The position numbers and the translations under genes are program-made. A DNA stretch of 64,000 nucleotides from Planomonospora sp. ID82291 (GTDB lineage: Bacteria; Actinomycetota; Actinomycetes; Streptosporangiales; Streptosporangiaceae). The stretch covers positions 1,302,001 to 1,366,000 of the forward strand of contig NZ_JABTEX010000001.1 in assembly GCF_015711645.1 (NCBI RefSeq), given 5' to 3'. The notes beneath the pieces are model-generated. The model saw only the letters and a program-made list of their open reading frames with translations, had not been told where the DNA came from and did no database searches. Of this stretch, positions 1-9,264 are shown piece by piece. Numbering within the stretch: the first letter of the stretch is position 1; every line of letters begins with the position of its first letter.

Positions 1-346
1 CCAGCAGGGAGTCCTTCGCGACCGGGAGCCCGGCCACCGCCACCGTGCCGTGCCCGGCGGTCAGGATGCCGTTGAGGTGCAGCACCAGGGTGGTCTTGCC
101 CGCGCCGTTCGGCCCGAGCAGCGCGACCCGCTCCCCGCGCTCCACCCGCAGGTCCACGCCGAACAGGGCCTGCGTTCCGTCCGGGTAGGCGTAGGCGAGC
201 CGGCTCACCTCCAGCGACGCCACCGCGCCGTCCCCCGGTCGCCGGGACGCCGTCATGCCGTCCCCCGGTCGCCGGGACGCCGCCGAGACCTCCTCCGGTC
301 GCCGGGACGCCGCCGAGGCCTCCTCCGGTCGCCGAGACGCCGTCAT
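1..346 (-). CDS. cbiO: Energy-coupling factor (Co/Ni) ABC transporter ATPase, partial
   Basis: The gene runs off the left edge, so only about the first 115 residues are visible. They contain a typical ABC N-terminus ([17 protein letters not shown]) and a Walker A motif GPNGAGKTT. This is the ATP-hydrolysing subunit that pairs with the CbiQ membrane protein encoded just upstream. The start at 346 forms an ATGA overlap with the cbiQ stop, which suggests translational coupling. Four 30-bp tandem repeats (231-350) lie in frame and would add about 30 residues of repeated ASRRP. An equivalent ATG at 256, with the same GGGGGA-like ribosome site copied by the repeat, could be the real start. Family assignment is firm; the start is uncertain. 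Confidence 0.9.
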   Translation of the reverse strand, partial: MTASRRPEEASAASRRPEEVSAASRRPGDGMTASRRPGDGAVASLEVSRLAYAYPDGTQALFGVDLRVERGERVALLGPNGAGKTTLVLHLNGILTAGHGTVAVAGLPVAKDSLL

Positions 347-350
347 GCCA
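231..350. repeat. Four 30-bp tandem repeats at the cbiQ/cbiO junction
   Basis: Four near-identical 30-bp units start at 231, 261, 291 and 321, with a partial fifth at 351-360. The period is a multiple of three, so the cbiO reading frame survives and reads ASRRP in each unit. The first and last units each carry an ATG with a G-rich stretch ahead of it, so the expansion copied the translation start. Confidence 0.9.
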
Positions 351-1107
351 TCCCCCAGTTGCCGAGCAGCGCCACCAGCGCCGCGCCCGGCAGCATAGCC
401 GCGACGAGCCATTGCCGCGCCGACGCGGCCAGGTCGACGACGACCGGCATGGAACCGGTGTAACCGCGGCTCAGCATGGCCAGGTGGACCCGTTCGCCCC
501 GCTCGTAGGAGCGGATGAACAGCGCCCCCGCCGACCGGGCGACCACCGGCAGGTGCCGGAGGTCCCGGGCGGCGAACCCCCGCGACTCCCTGGCCACCCG
601 CATCCGGCGCATCTCCCCCGCGACCACGTCCAGGTAGCGGAGCATGAACATGGCGATCTGCACCAGCAGCGGCGGCAGCCGCAGCCGCTGCGCGCCCAGC
701 AGCATCAGCCTCGGCTCGGTGGTGGCCGCCAGCAGGATGCTCGCGGCAACCCCCAGGGTGGCCTTGGCCAGGATGTTCCACGCGGCCCACAGGCCCGGCA
801 CGCTGAGCCAGAGCCCCGCGACCGCCACCCGCTCCCCCGTCCCGATGAACGGGATCGCCACCGCGAACAGCACGAACGGGATCTCGACCGCCATCCGGCG
901 GAGCACGAAGCCGGGCGGGATCCGCGCGGCCAGGGCGACCCCCGCCAGCAGCAGCGCGTAGGCCCCGAACGCGGCGAACCACTCGCGCGGCGTGGCCACC
1001 ACGGTCAGCGCGAACGCGGTGACCGCGGCCAGCTTGCACTGCGGCGGCAGCCGGTGGACGAGCGTGTCGCCCGGCCGGTGGAGCCGGTGGCGGTGGCCCG
1101 CGCTCAC
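343..1107 (-). CDS. cbiQ: Energy-coupling factor transporter transmembrane protein
   Basis: A 254-residue membrane protein with about five hydrophobic segments. The two Ala-Arg-Gly-type motifs expected in the coupling helices are visible as ARESRGF and AMLSRGYTG; these contact the ATPase subunit. It sits between cbiMN upstream and cbiO downstream, with a 4-bp overlap into cbiO. Known family role: it transmits ATP hydrolysis to the substrate-binding component for Co2+ or Ni2+ uptake. The ATG at 1107 lies 40 bp after the cbiMN stop. The metal specificity cannot be read from this subunit. Confidence 0.92.
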   Translation of the reverse strand: MSAGHRHRLHRPGDTLVHRLPPQCKLAAVTAFALTVVATPREWFAAFGAYALLLAGVALAARIPPGFVLRRMAVEIPFVLFAVAIPFIGTGERVAVAGLWLSVPGLWAAWNILAKATLGVAASILLAATTEPRLMLLGAQRLRLPPLLVQIAMFMLRYLDVVAGEMRRMRVARESRGFAARDLRHLPVVARSAGALFIRSYERGERVHLAMLSRGYTGSMPVVVDLAASARQWLVAAMLPGAALVALLGNWGMA

Positions 1108-1147
1108 CTCGGGCGGCTTCCGCGCCCCGTCCGCCGTGCGGCGGGCG

Positions 1148-2191
1148 TCACGTCGCGACCCCGCCGGTCTCGCGGGCCGGCTCCGGCGCGCCGGTCCCGC
1201 GGCGGCGCGCGGCGTACGCGACGGCCCCGGCGACCAGGAGCGTGATCCCGACGCCGACGACCCCCGCGACGCCGACCGGGACGCCGCCCCCGTCGCCGTA
1301 GTCGCCCAGCAGCCAGGAGGCGAACGGATGATCGGTGGCCCGGCCGAGGAAGCCCTCGTCCTCGGCGACCTTCTCCAGGCCGTCCGGATCGCCGGAGGCG
1401 AAGAAGGAGACGACCCCGGCGAGCACCAGCGTGACGCCGACGCCCGCGAGCAGGAACGGCCGCGCCGGACGCGGGGAGGCGGCCGGCGCCGGGGCCGGCG
1501 GGACCACCGTGCTCTCCCCGCCGGGGCCGCGCAGCACCAGCGGGGCGGCCAGGCCGCGCGCGCCGTACACCAGGTCGGGGCGGACGGCGAGCACGGTGCC
1601 GACGGTGACCGCGGTGATCAGGCCCTCGCCGATGCCGATGAGCACGTGCACGCCGCCCATCGCGGCGGCGACCGCACCGATCTCGACGGGCGCCGTGCCG
1701 CCGATCCAGAACAGCAGCGTGAAGGCCAGCGCGGAGGCGGGCACCGAGACCAGCGCGGCGGCGAAGGAGGCCGCGGTGATCGCGGCGCGGCCGTTCAGGC
1801 TCCGGGTGATCAGGCGGAAGACGCCCCAGCCGGCCAGGACGGTGACCAGCCCCATGAGCGTGACGTTGACGCCCAGCGCGGTCAGGCCGCCGTCGGCGAA
1901 GAAGAAGCCCTGCACGAGCAGGACCACCGCCATGCACAGCACCGCGGTGTGCGGTCCGACGAGTATCGCGGCCAGCGCCCCGCCCAACAGGTGGCCGCTC
2001 GTCCCCGCGGCGACCGGGAAGTTCAGCATCTGGACGGCGAAGACGAACGCCGCCACCAGGCCCCCCATGGGGGCGGTCCGGTCGTCGAGCTCGCGGCGGG
2101 CGCCGCGCAGGCAGACCGCGACCCCGGCGGCCGCGACCGCCGCCGCCGAGACCGACACGGCCACGTTGAAGAAACCGTCAGGAACGTGCAC
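1148..2191 (-). CDS. cbiM: Cobalt/nickel ECF substrate-binding protein, CbiM fused to a PDGLE (CbiN-like) domain
   Basis: A 347-residue membrane protein. I place the start at the GTG at 2191, because the mature N-terminus must be Met-His (MHVPDGFF) for metal binding in the CbiM/NikM family and because GGAGG lies 6 nt ahead. A longer frame reaches 2221 but would bury this motif. Residues 1 to about 215 are the CbiM core with six to seven membrane segments. The C-terminal part has one membrane segment, a DPDGLE motif and a final segment, which is the PDGLE/CbiN-like domain. This is therefore a CbiMN fusion, heading the operon with cbiQ and cbiO. No cobalamin riboswitch fits in the short upstream region, so nickel is as likely as cobalt. 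Confidence 0.9.
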   Translation of the reverse strand: MHVPDGFFNVAVSVSAAAVAAAGVAVCLRGARRELDDRTAPMGGLVAAFVFAVQMLNFPVAAGTSGHLLGGALAAILVGPHTAVLCMAVVLLVQGFFFADGGLTALGVNVTLMGLVTVLAGWGVFRLITRSLNGRAAITAASFAAALVSVPASALAFTLLFWIGGTAPVEIGAVAAAMGGVHVLIGIGEGLITAVTVGTVLAVRPDLVYGARGLAAPLVLRGPGGESTVVPPAPAPAASPRPARPFLLAGVGVTLVLAGVVSFFASGDPDGLEKVAEDEGFLGRATDHPFASWLLGDYGDGGGVPVGVAGVVGVGITLLVAGAVAYAARRRGTGAPEPARETGGVAT

Positions 2192-2221
2192 GACAAGCCT
2201 CCGATGGGCGGATGTGCTCAC

Positions 2222-2249
2222 ACCTTAAGCCATCGGCTTGTTGTTGCAA
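2222..2249 (-). promoter_or_regulatory. Candidate promoter of the cbiMNQO operon with a possible Nur-like site
   Basis: Reading the minus strand, TTGCAA (2244-2249) is separated by 16 bp from TAAGGT (2222-2227), a reasonable vegetative promoter 30 bp ahead of the GTG start. The -35 element lies in a loose TTGCAA-type dyad that faintly resembles a nickel-regulator (Nur) box; the second half-site is poor, so the operator is only a suggestion. Confidence 0.4.
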
Positions 2250-2259
2250 TATTCCGGCA

Positions 2260-4194
2260 TTAACGGAACATGCGCCGGAGCAGGGTGCGCAGCGGGACCG
2301 CCCTGACCACCACGCTGAGCCGCCCCTTGCCCGCCGTGCCGTACGGCCTGGCGGTCCACCGGACCGTCCCGCGCCACCACGTGCGCGCCGGTGCGACCGG
2401 CTCCGCGGCCGTGTCGATCCGGAGGCGCACCGGAGGGCCGCCCAGGTCCAGCTCCAGGTAGGCGTCCCAGGTCCCGGCCGCCAGCCGCCCGATCGCCTGC
2501 CGCGCGGTGAACCCGCCACCCGGCCCGGCCGCGACCGGCGCCTCCACCTCGCGCCCGGAGTGCCGGTCCCGCCACACCAGCCGCCGCACGGCCCGCGTCC
2601 CGACCGGCTCCGGCCGCCGCCGGCCGACCGTCGCCTCACCGGCCAGCACCAGCCGGTGCCCGGCCGCCCAGCCCGACCGGGTCAGCCGGGCCGTGCCGGG
2701 CACGGTGCACACGTGGCCGCCGGCGTCGATGCTGAGGTTGCCGTGCGGGCGGGTGAAGTAGGGCAGGACGATCGTCCCGCCGACCACGCGGGGCTCCGGC
2801 CGGGCGACCGCCCCGTCCCGGTCCGCGCCGAGCCGCGCCGTCCGGACGATCCCCTCGCACTCGACGGCCGCGTGGACGTCCCAGACGCCGGAGGGCAGCG
2901 CGGCCAGGTCGATCGTCCCGGTGAACTGCCCGCCCTCGCCGGAGGCGGGGACGACGACGGCGGCGCCGGGCGGATCCCCGTCCGGCCGCGGACGCAGCAC
3001 CAGGGTGACGCCGTCGACGGCGAGCTCCGGAGGGCCCGCCGCGCCCAGGGCGGCCGGGGCCTCCAGCGCGACCCGGCCGGAGACGGTCAGCGCGGTCGAC
3101 CCGGCGTCCCAGCGCAGTCCCATCAGCTCCCTGCGCACCGCGGCCGACTCGATGTGCGCCAGCCGCACGAGGCGGTCGATGTCCTCCAGCGCGGCGATCC
3201 GGTGCCGGTCGACCGGGGGGAGCCGCTCGCGCACCCCGTCGGTCAGCCAGCGTTCGCACAGGTCGGCCACCTCGGCGGCGATCTCCTTGCGCTCGATCTC
3301 CCCGGCCTCCAGGAAGGACCTGCCGAGGTGGGCGAGGGCGTCCAGCCGGAGGTGGCGGCGGAGCAGGTGGTCGCGGAGCGGGCCGGGCTGCACGTGGGCG
3401 GCCACCAGCTCGATCGGCTTGCGGATCATCCGCATCCAGGAGAGCGGGTCGCGGCTGCCCTCCCGCTGCATGATGCTGGTCCCGTCGGGCCGGTCGACGA
3501 GGTGGTAGCAGTCGTAGTCGGCGACCACCGAGATCACCTCGGCGTGGCAGTAGGCGTGGGCGGTGAAGACGATGTCCTCGCCGACCGTGAGCACCTCGTC
3601 GAAGCGGACGCCGTGGCGCTCCAGCATCTCCCTGCGGAACAGCTTGAAGCAGGTGAGGCTGTTGTAGACGGCGCTGTCCTCCAGCGGCGCCCGCTCGGCG
3701 TTCTCCTGGAACATGGAGGCGGGGGCCCGGCGCCCGTGGCCGACGATCTTCCCCAGGACGATGTCGGAGCCGTTGCGCTCGGCCATCGCCAGCATCCGCT
3801 CCAGGGCCTCGGGACCGAGGTAGTCGTCGGCGTCGCAGAAGAACACGTATCTGCCGCGGGCCAGGGACAGGCCCGTGTTGCGCGGGCGGCCCGCGCCGCC
3901 CGAGGCCTCCTGGTGGACGACCCGGACGATCCCGGGGTGGCAGGCGGCGTAGAGGTCGGCCAGTTCCCCGCCGCCGTCGGTGGAGCCGTCGTCCACCACG
4001 ACGATCTCCTTGGCGACCCGCTGGACCAGCAGCGAGGTCAGGCACCGGTCCAGGTAGGGCCGGCAGTCGTGGAGGGGGACGATCACGCTCACGTCGACGG
4101 CGGACCGGCCGGCGCCCGTCGCTCCCGCCGGCTCGCCGCCGTGCCCCGTACGGACTCGCTGGAGGATCGCTCGCGCCACCGCACCGCCCCTCAT
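2260..4194 (-). CDS. Family 2 glycosyltransferase with C-terminal beta-rich domain
   Basis: 644 residues. Residues 35-250 are a GT-A family 2 domain: VSVIVPLHD, VVDDGSTDGG, RPRNTGLSLARG, and the metal-binding DAD at about 121-123 (FFCDADDYLG). A helical linker and a beta-rich region follow (about 350-640), as in actinobacterial enzymes that decorate teichoic acids or other anionic wall polymers. There is no signal peptide, so it acts on the cytoplasmic face. The gene starts 3 bp after the stop of a paralogous glycosyltransferase, so the two form an operon. A GTG at 4179 with AGGGG ahead is an alternative start. The polymer acted on cannot be deduced. Confidence 0.85.
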   Translation of the reverse strand: MRGGAVARAILQRVRTGHGGEPAGATGAGRSAVDVSVIVPLHDCRPYLDRCLTSLLVQRVAKEIVVVDDGSTDGGGELADLYAACHPGIVRVVHQEASGGAGRPRNTGLSLARGRYVFFCDADDYLGPEALERMLAMAERNGSDIVLGKIVGHGRRAPASMFQENAERAPLEDSAVYNSLTCFKLFRREMLERHGVRFDEVLTVGEDIVFTAHAYCHAEVISVVADYDCYHLVDRPDGTSIMQREGSRDPLSWMRMIRKPIELVAAHVQPGPLRDHLLRRHLRLDALAHLGRSFLEAGEIERKEIAAEVADLCERWLTDGVRERLPPVDRHRIAALEDIDRLVRLAHIESAAVRRELMGLRWDAGSTALTVSGRVALEAPAALGAAGPPELAVDGVTLVLRPRPDGDPPGAAVVVPASGEGGQFTGTIDLAALPSGVWDVHAAVECEGIVRTARLGADRDGAVARPEPRVVGGTIVLPYFTRPHGNLSIDAGGHVCTVPGTARLTRSGWAAGHRLVLAGEATVGRRRPEPVGTRAVRRLVWRDRHSGREVEAPVAAGPGGGFTARQAIGRLAAGTWDAYLELDLGGPPVRLRIDTAAEPVAPARTWWRGTVRWTARPYGTAGKGRLSVVVRAVPLRTLLRRMFR

Positions 4195-4197
4195 CGG

Positions 4198-5823
4198 TCA
4201 CATCACGCATACGTCGCGCTTCAGTATGTGACGAAGGGCGGTCCTCGCGCGGCCGATCCATCCGGTCGGTCCGCTCACCTCCACGCTGAGGTTGCCGTGC
4301 TTGGTGAAGAACAACCGGTTCGTACGGCTTGCGCCTTCGATCCTGGGCGCTCCGTGCCGGTCCGCGTTGAGCCGCACCTCGCGGGCGAGGTCCCGGCAGA
4401 CCACCCGTACGGACACGTCCCACGTGCCCGGCGGGACCCCGGCCACCGCGGCGCGGAAGCCTGTGCCGGGCGGCGGAGACGCGACGCCGAAGAAGAGCGG
4501 CGGCCCGGCTCCGCGTTGCGACCCGGCTCCGAGTTGCGGCCCGGCTCCGGGTTGCGGCCCGGCTCCGGGTTGCGGCGGCCCGCCGCCCGGCGGGAGCGGG
4601 AAGGCGAGCCGCAGGCCGTCGCCGCGCCGCCGCAGGACGAGCTCCGCCTCGACCGGCAGCCCCTCCGGCTCCAGCCGCGCGACGCCCTCCAGCGTGAACC
4701 CGTCCCGCCCCGTTCGGGCGGCCGTCAGCCGGACCACCGGCCGCACCCGGCCGGTGATCTCGAACAGCCGGTCCGGGAGCCCCGCGCGGAAGCCCGGGTA
4801 GGCGGCGAAGACCCGCCCGTCCTCGACGACCGCCGCGCCGTACGCCCGGCCGGCCGGGCAGGCCGCGACGTCGTCGAGCTCCCGGCGCAGGCCGTGCCGG
4901 ACGCAGTGGGCGCGCAGCGCGTCCGCCGGAGGGAGCCGGTCCATGATCCAGTCGGTCGCCCAGCGCTCCACGATCGGCCGGGCCAGGTCGGCCACCCGGT
5001 CCCGGGTGCGGCGGTCGAACGACCGCCACCGCGGGCCGAACCCGTTGAGCACCTCGCACCGGAAGTGCCGGAACATCAGCCGGTCCCGGTCCTCACCCGG
5101 CGGGGTGTGCCGTTCGACCAGCTCCATCACCTCGGCGACCTGCGGGAGCCGCTCCAGGGGGTGGACCGCCGACCGGCTGGCGTTGCGCACCCCCTCGCGG
5201 TAGGTGAGGTAGTAGCAGTCGTAGTCGGCCACCACCGAGATGACCCGGGCGTTGAGGTAGGCGAGGGCGGTGAAGGGCTGGTCCTCGCCGGTGCGCAGGT
5301 GCTCGGGGAAGCGCAGGCCGAGGCGCTCGACCAGGTCGCGCCGGAAGAGCTTCTGCGCCGAGAGCGTGTAGTAGACGCCGTCCCGGTAGAGGTCGGCCCG
5401 GTCCCGGTTGCGGGTGAACGGCGTCCTCGGCACCCGGCGCCCGCCGACCCCGGCCATCCGGCCCAGCACCACGTCGGAGCCGTTGCGCTCGGCCGCCGCC
5501 ACCAGGCGCTCCAGCGCCTGGGGTCCCAGGTAGTCGTCGGAGTCGAGGAAGAAGACGTAGCGCCCTCGGGCCAGGTCGAGCCCGGTGTTGCGCGGCCCTC
5601 CGGGTCCTCCGGAGGCGGCCTGGTGCACCGCCCTCACCTGCGGGTGCCTCCTCGCGTACGCGTCGAGCACGGCCCCGCTGCCGTCCGTCGAGCCGTCGTC
5701 GACCGCGACGACCTCCAGCCGCTCCCGGCCGATGCTCTGCCCGACCACCGAGTCGAGGCACTCCGCCAGGTACGCCTCGACGTCGTGCACGGCCACGATC
5801 ACCGAGACCACAGGAACGTCCAC
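4198..5823 (-). CDS. Family 2 glycosyltransferase (paralogue of the downstream gene)
   Basis: 541 residues. The N-terminal GT2 domain has VSVIVAVHD, AVDDGSTDGSG, PRNTGLDLARG and the metal-binding DSD at about 94-96. The C-terminal half is beta-rich, as in the adjacent paralogue, and both share the region around VVADYDCYYL. A Pro-Gly-Ala-Gly-Pro-Gln repeat interrupts the C-terminal domain, encoded by an 18-bp tandem repeat (about 4500-4575). It heads a two-gene minus-strand operon; 181 bp of non-coding DNA separate it from the divergent gene at 6005. Role inferred: transfer of a sugar to a cell-wall polymer. Confidence 0.85.
   Translation of the reverse strand: MDVPVVSVIVAVHDVEAYLAECLDSVVGQSIGRERLEVVAVDDGSTDGSGAVLDAYARRHPQVRAVHQAASGGPGGPRNTGLDLARGRYVFFLDSDDYLGPQALERLVAAAERNGSDVVLGRMAGVGGRRVPRTPFTRNRDRADLYRDGVYYTLSAQKLFRRDLVERLGLRFPEHLRTGEDQPFTALAYLNARVISVVADYDCYYLTYREGVRNASRSAVHPLERLPQVAEVMELVERHTPPGEDRDRLMFRHFRCEVLNGFGPRWRSFDRRTRDRVADLARPIVERWATDWIMDRLPPADALRAHCVRHGLRRELDDVAACPAGRAYGAAVVEDGRVFAAYPGFRAGLPDRLFEITGRVRPVVRLTAARTGRDGFTLEGVARLEPEGLPVEAELVLRRRGDGLRLAFPLPPGGGPPQPGAGPQPGAGPQLGAGSQRGAGPPLFFGVASPPPGTGFRAAVAGVPPGTWDVSVRVVCRDLAREVRLNADRHGAPRIEGASRTNRLFFTKHGNLSVEVSGPTGWIGRARTALRHILKRDVCVM
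4500..4575. repeat. 18-bp tandem repeat inside a glycosyltransferase gene
   Basis: About four copies of an 18-bp unit (core ggcccggctccgggttgc) sit in frame and encode a six-residue repeat PGAGPQ. It probably forms a flexible linker. Confidence 0.8.
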
Positions 5824-6004
5824 GCCCTCCCCCGCCCGCCTTCCCGACCGCCCCCCGGACAGGAGATGCCCCGCGATCCGGGCGGTGATCCCCGCCCGGC
5901 GGAATCGGGGCCCCGCGGGCGGCGCCGGACCGATTTCGGGCGCGGTGTAGAGGGCGGGAGCGGTCCGCGGCGGATTCTCGAGGTAGATCTAGAACATAGC
6001 GGGC

Positions 6005-6334
6005 ATGCGGGCAGGCATGGGTGAGCGTTCAGAGGACTTCGACGTCAGCGCGGGAGGATTCGGGGACGGCTCCGGGCCCCGGCGCGGGGACCTGGACAAA
6101 CTGGCCGTCGGCCTGGCCATCTCCGAGTCCCTCGCCAACCACGGCCATCACGCCCTGGCCAACGCGCACAGATCCGCCGCCGACTCCCACCGCCTGCTGG
6201 CCGAGGCCGAGGCCGGCGACGTCGGGGAGCACCGGAGGCTGGAGGAGTGGCACCGCTGGTGCGCCCTGGTCGAGAGCCAGCTCGCCGACGAGGCGGACGA
6301 GCTGACGCCCACGCGCCGGGATCGCGAGGGGTAG
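6005..6334 (+). CDS. Small hypothetical protein
   Basis: 109 residues, acidic and rich in Ala, His and Glu, predicted mostly helical, without signal peptide or membrane segment. I do not recognise a family. Codon use matches neighbouring genes (GC-rich third positions), which supports coding. The start is ambiguous between ATG at 6005 and ATG at 6017; neither has a clear ribosome site. It lies between divergent glycosyltransferases and a P-type ATPase with no obvious link to either. Confidence 0.55.
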   Translation: MRAGMGERSEDFDVSAGGFGDGSGPRRGDLDKLAVGLAISESLANHGHHALANAHRSAADSHRLLAEAEAGDVGEHRRLEEWHRWCALVESQLADEADELTPTRRDREG

Positions 6335-6356
6335 CAGGGCCGGTCGCCCGGATCGT

Positions 6357-6459
6357 CTCCGCCGGCGCCCGGTGCGGTCCCGGGACCGTGCCTCCGCCGG
6401 CGCCCGCCGCGACCCCGGGACCGTGCCTCCGCCGGCGCCCGGTGCGGTCCCGGGACCGC
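6357..6459. repeat. Three 35-bp tandem repeats upstream of the Ca2+ ATPase gene
   Basis: Three units (6357-6390, 6391-6425, 6426-6459) share the core ctccgccggcgccc followed by cccgggaccg. They fill the space between the small orphan gene and the ATPase gene, so they lie in its 5' leader or promoter region. Confidence 0.85.
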
Positions 6460-6477
6460 ACCGGCGATGATGAGGCC

Positions 6478-9201
6478 ATGACCGAAGTGATCGGCCCCGC
6501 CTCTTCGCCGTGGCACGCCCTTCCGCCCGCCGAGGTCGCCCGCCGGCTCGGCGTGGACCCGCACGCGGGGCTGTCGTCCGCGGAGGCGGCCCTGCGACTG
6601 GAGCGGCACGGCCCCAACCAGCTCGACGAGGCGCCCCGCGAACCCCGGTGGCGGGCCTTCCTCCGGCAGTTCCAGGATCTGATGATCGTCATCCTGCTGG
6701 TCGCCGCCGTGGTCAGCGTCGTGGTGGTGCGCGAGTGGGAGACCCCCGCCGCGATCGCCCTGGTGGTGCTGCTCAACGCGACCATCGGCTTCGTCCAGGA
6801 GTCGCGGGCCGAGGCCTCGCTGGAGGCGCTGCGGCGGATGAGCGTCACCACGGCGACCGTACGGCGCGACGGCCGGACCGTCCGCCTGGACGCCCACGAG
6901 CTGGTCCCCGGCGACGTGGTCATGGTGGAGGCCGGCGACCGGATCCCCGCCGACGGGCGGCTGCTGGCGACGGCCTCGCTGGAGGTGCAGGAGTCGGCCC
7001 TGACCGGTGAGGCGCTGGCGGCCCACAAGTCCGCCGGGGCCGAGGTCGGCGAGGACGTCCCGCTGGCCGACCGGGCGACCGCGGTGTTCATGAACACGTC
7101 GGTCACCCGGGGCCGCGGGGAGATGGTGGTCACCGCCACCGGCATGGCCACCGAGACCGGCCACATCGCGGGCCTGCTCACCGGGACCGCGCAGGAGCCG
7201 ACGCCGCTGCAGCACCAGATCGACACCCTGAGCCGGTCGCTGGCCCTGATGGCGGGCGTCGTCGTCGTCATCGTGGCCGTGCTGGGCCTGCTGCGCGGCC
7301 AGGAGTTCGGGGCGCTGTTCGTCACCGCGGTCTCGCTGGCCGTCGCGGCCATCCCGGAGGGGCTGCCGGCGGTGGTCGCCTTCACCCTCGCCATGGGGAC
7401 CGGCCGGCTCGCCCGGCGCGGCGCCATCGTCAAGCGGCTGGCGTCGGTGGAGACCCTCGGCGGCACCTCGCAGATCTGCACCGACAAGACCGGCACCCTG
7501 ACGCTGAACGAGATGACGGCGCGGGAGCTGGTGGCCGCCGCCCGGCGCTTCACCGTCTCCGGCCGGGGGTACGCCACCGAGGGACGGATCCGGACCACCG
7601 ACGGGACGCCGCCGCCGGCCTCCCTGGACATCGCGCTGCTGGCCATGGCCCTGTGCACGGACGCCGTGCTGCGCGACGGCGAGGTGATCGGCGACCCCAC
7701 CGAAGGGGCCCTGGTGGTGCTGGCGGAGAAGGGCGGCATCGACGTCGCGGCCCTGCGCGAGGAGCGTCCGCGGCTGCTGGAGATCCCGTTCGACTCCGAC
7801 TACAAGTTCATGGCGACCTTCCACCGCTGGACCGACGAGACGGGCCGCGCGATCGTCCGGTGCTTCGTCAAGGGCGCCCCGGACGTCCTGGCGGCGCGGG
7901 CGGTCCGGCATCTCGGCGAGGACGGGATCGCCGCGTTCGACGACGCCGCCCGGGAGCGGTACGACCGGGCCAACGCCGACCTGGCCGGGCAGGGCATGCG
8001 CGTCATCGCGGTGGGCGGGGAGGACTTCCCCGCCGAGGGCTTCGACCCCGGCGACGACCCCAAGGCCCTGCTCGACCGGATCACGCTGTTCGCCCTGGTC
8101 GGCATCGTCGACCCGCCGCGCCCGGAGGCGCGGCGGGCCATCGCCGAGTGCCACGACGCGGGCATCCGGGTCCGCATGATCACCGGGGACCACGCGGCGA
8201 CGGCGGGCGCCATCGCGGGCGAGCTGGGCATCCCCGGCGAGGCCGTCAGCGGCGCCGACCTCGACGAGATCACCGACGACGCCGAGCTGGCCCGCCGGCT
8301 GGACGGCGTCGGCGTCATCGCACGGGTCTCCCCGGCGCACAAGATCCGGATCGTCCGCGCCCTGCAGGGCCGCGGGGACGTGGTCGCGATGACCGGCGAC
8401 GGGGTCAACGACGCGCCCGCGCTGCGCAAGGCCGACATCGGCGTGGCGATGGGGATCACCGGGACGGAGGTGACGAAGGAGGCCTCGACGATGGTGCTGA
8501 CCGACGACAACTTCGCCACGATCGTCGGCGCCGTCCGCGAGGGCCGCGGCATCTACGACAACATCGTCAAGTTCACCCGGTTCCAGGTCTCGACCGCGCT
8601 CGGCTTCGTGCTGACGTTCCTGATCGCGTCGCTGGCCGGGATCGCCGGCGGCGCCCCCTTCACCGCCCTGCAGATCCTCTTCGTCAACCTCGTCATGGAC
8701 GGCCCTCCGGCGATGTCGCTCGGCGTCGACCCGGTGAGCCACGACGCGATGAGCCGGCCGCCCCGCCGCCCGCGGGAGCGGATCCTCACCGCCGAGCGCC
8801 TCGTCCGGACCCTGCTGGCCTCCTCGGTGATGGCGGCGGGCACCCTCGCCGTCCTCGTCTGGGCCCCCGGCCCCGAGCCCCGCCTGGGGGAGGCCGGGGT
8901 CGCGGGCACCATGGCCTTCGTCACCTTCGTGTTCTTCCAGGCGTTCAACCTGCTGAACGTCCGGCAGGACACCCGCACGCTGTTCAGCCGCGAGAGCTTC
9001 GAGAACCCCTCCGCCTTCGTGGCGACCGCGGCCGTCGTCGTGCTGCTGGTCCTCATCGTCGAGATGGACGTCCTGCACGGCTTCTTCACCACCGTCGACC
9101 TCACCTCGGCGCAGTGGCTGACCTGCGCGGCCGTCGGATCGACGATCCTGTGGGCGGGCGAGCTGGTCAAGGCCGTGCTCCGCCGCCGGCTCCGGGGCTG
9201 A
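6478..9201 (+). CDS. P2A-type calcium-transporting ATPase (SERCA/PMR1-like)
   Basis: 907 residues in the plasma membrane. Visible in order: an N-terminal cation ATPase domain, membrane segments 1-2 (about 68-105), the actuator loop with TGE at 176-178, membrane segment 4 with the calcium-site motif IPEGLP (292-297), the phosphorylation motif CTDKTGTLT with Asp336, the hinge TGDGVNDAPAL, and a membrane segment with NLVMDGPPA that supplies further Ca2+ ligands. These motifs fit the P2A class, which exports Ca2+ (or Mn2+), rather than the heavy-metal P1B class. It starts at ATG 6478 after a tandem-repeat leader and ends just before a strong bidirectional terminator. Confidence 0.92.
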   Translation: MTEVIGPASSPWHALPPAEVARRLGVDPHAGLSSAEAALRLERHGPNQLDEAPREPRWRAFLRQFQDLMIVILLVAAVVSVVVVREWETPAAIALVVLLNATIGFVQESRAEASLEALRRMSVTTATVRRDGRTVRLDAHELVPGDVVMVEAGDRIPADGRLLATASLEVQESALTGEALAAHKSAGAEVGEDVPLADRATAVFMNTSVTRGRGEMVVTATGMATETGHIAGLLTGTAQEPTPLQHQIDTLSRSLALMAGVVVVIVAVLGLLRGQEFGALFVTAVSLAVAAIPEGLPAVVAFTLAMGTGRLARRGAIVKRLASVETLGGTSQICTDKTGTLTLNEMTARELVAAARRFTVSGRGYATEGRIRTTDGTPPPASLDIALLAMALCTDAVLRDGEVIGDPTEGALVVLAEKGGIDVAALREERPRLLEIPFDSDYKFMATFHRWTDETGRAIVRCFVKGAPDVLAARAVRHLGEDGIAAFDDAARERYDRANADLAGQGMRVIAVGGEDFPAEGFDPGDDPKALLDRITLFALVGIVDPPRPEARRAIAECHDAGIRVRMITGDHAATAGAIAGELGIPGEAVSGADLDEITDDAELARRLDGVGVIARVSPAHKIRIVRALQGRGDVVAMTGDGVNDAPALRKADIGVAMGITGTEVTKEASTMVLTDDNFATIVGAVREGRGIYDNIVKFTRFQVSTALGFVLTFLIASLAGIAGGAPFTALQILFVNLVMDGPPAMSLGVDPVSHDAMSRPPRRPRERILTAERLVRTLLASSVMAAGTLAVLVWAPGPEPRLGEAGVAGTMAFVTFVFFQAFNLLNVRQDTRTLFSRESFENPSAFVATAAVVVLLVLIVEMDVLHGFFTTVDLTSAQWLTCAAVGSTILWAGELVKAVLRRRLRG

Positions 9202-9207
9202 AGGGCG

Positions 9208-9247
9208 CGGTACGGCCCGGCCCCCGGCCGGGGGCCGGGCCGTACCG
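9208..9247. terminator. 40-bp perfect palindrome, bidirectional terminator
   Basis: Two 20-bp arms (9208-9227 and 9228-9247) are perfectly complementary with no spacer. The element lies between the convergent ATPase and pectinase genes and can stop transcription from both sides. There is no T-run, as is usual in actinomycetes. Confidence 0.85.
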
Positions 9248-9264
9248 TCTCCCGGCGGGTCCGC

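Noticed and set aside
231-350. CRISPR-like array
   Set aside because: Units are contiguous without spacers and lie in a coding frame; a tandem repeat, not CRISPR.
2192-2259. Cobalamin riboswitch ahead of cbiMN
   Set aside because: Only about 70 bp between genes and no B12-box; a plain promoter fits.
2212-6024. Long plus-strand open frame over the glycosyltransferase genes (1270 codons)
   Set aside because: Shadow of the GC-rich minus-strand genes; His/Arg/Pro-rich translation without domains.
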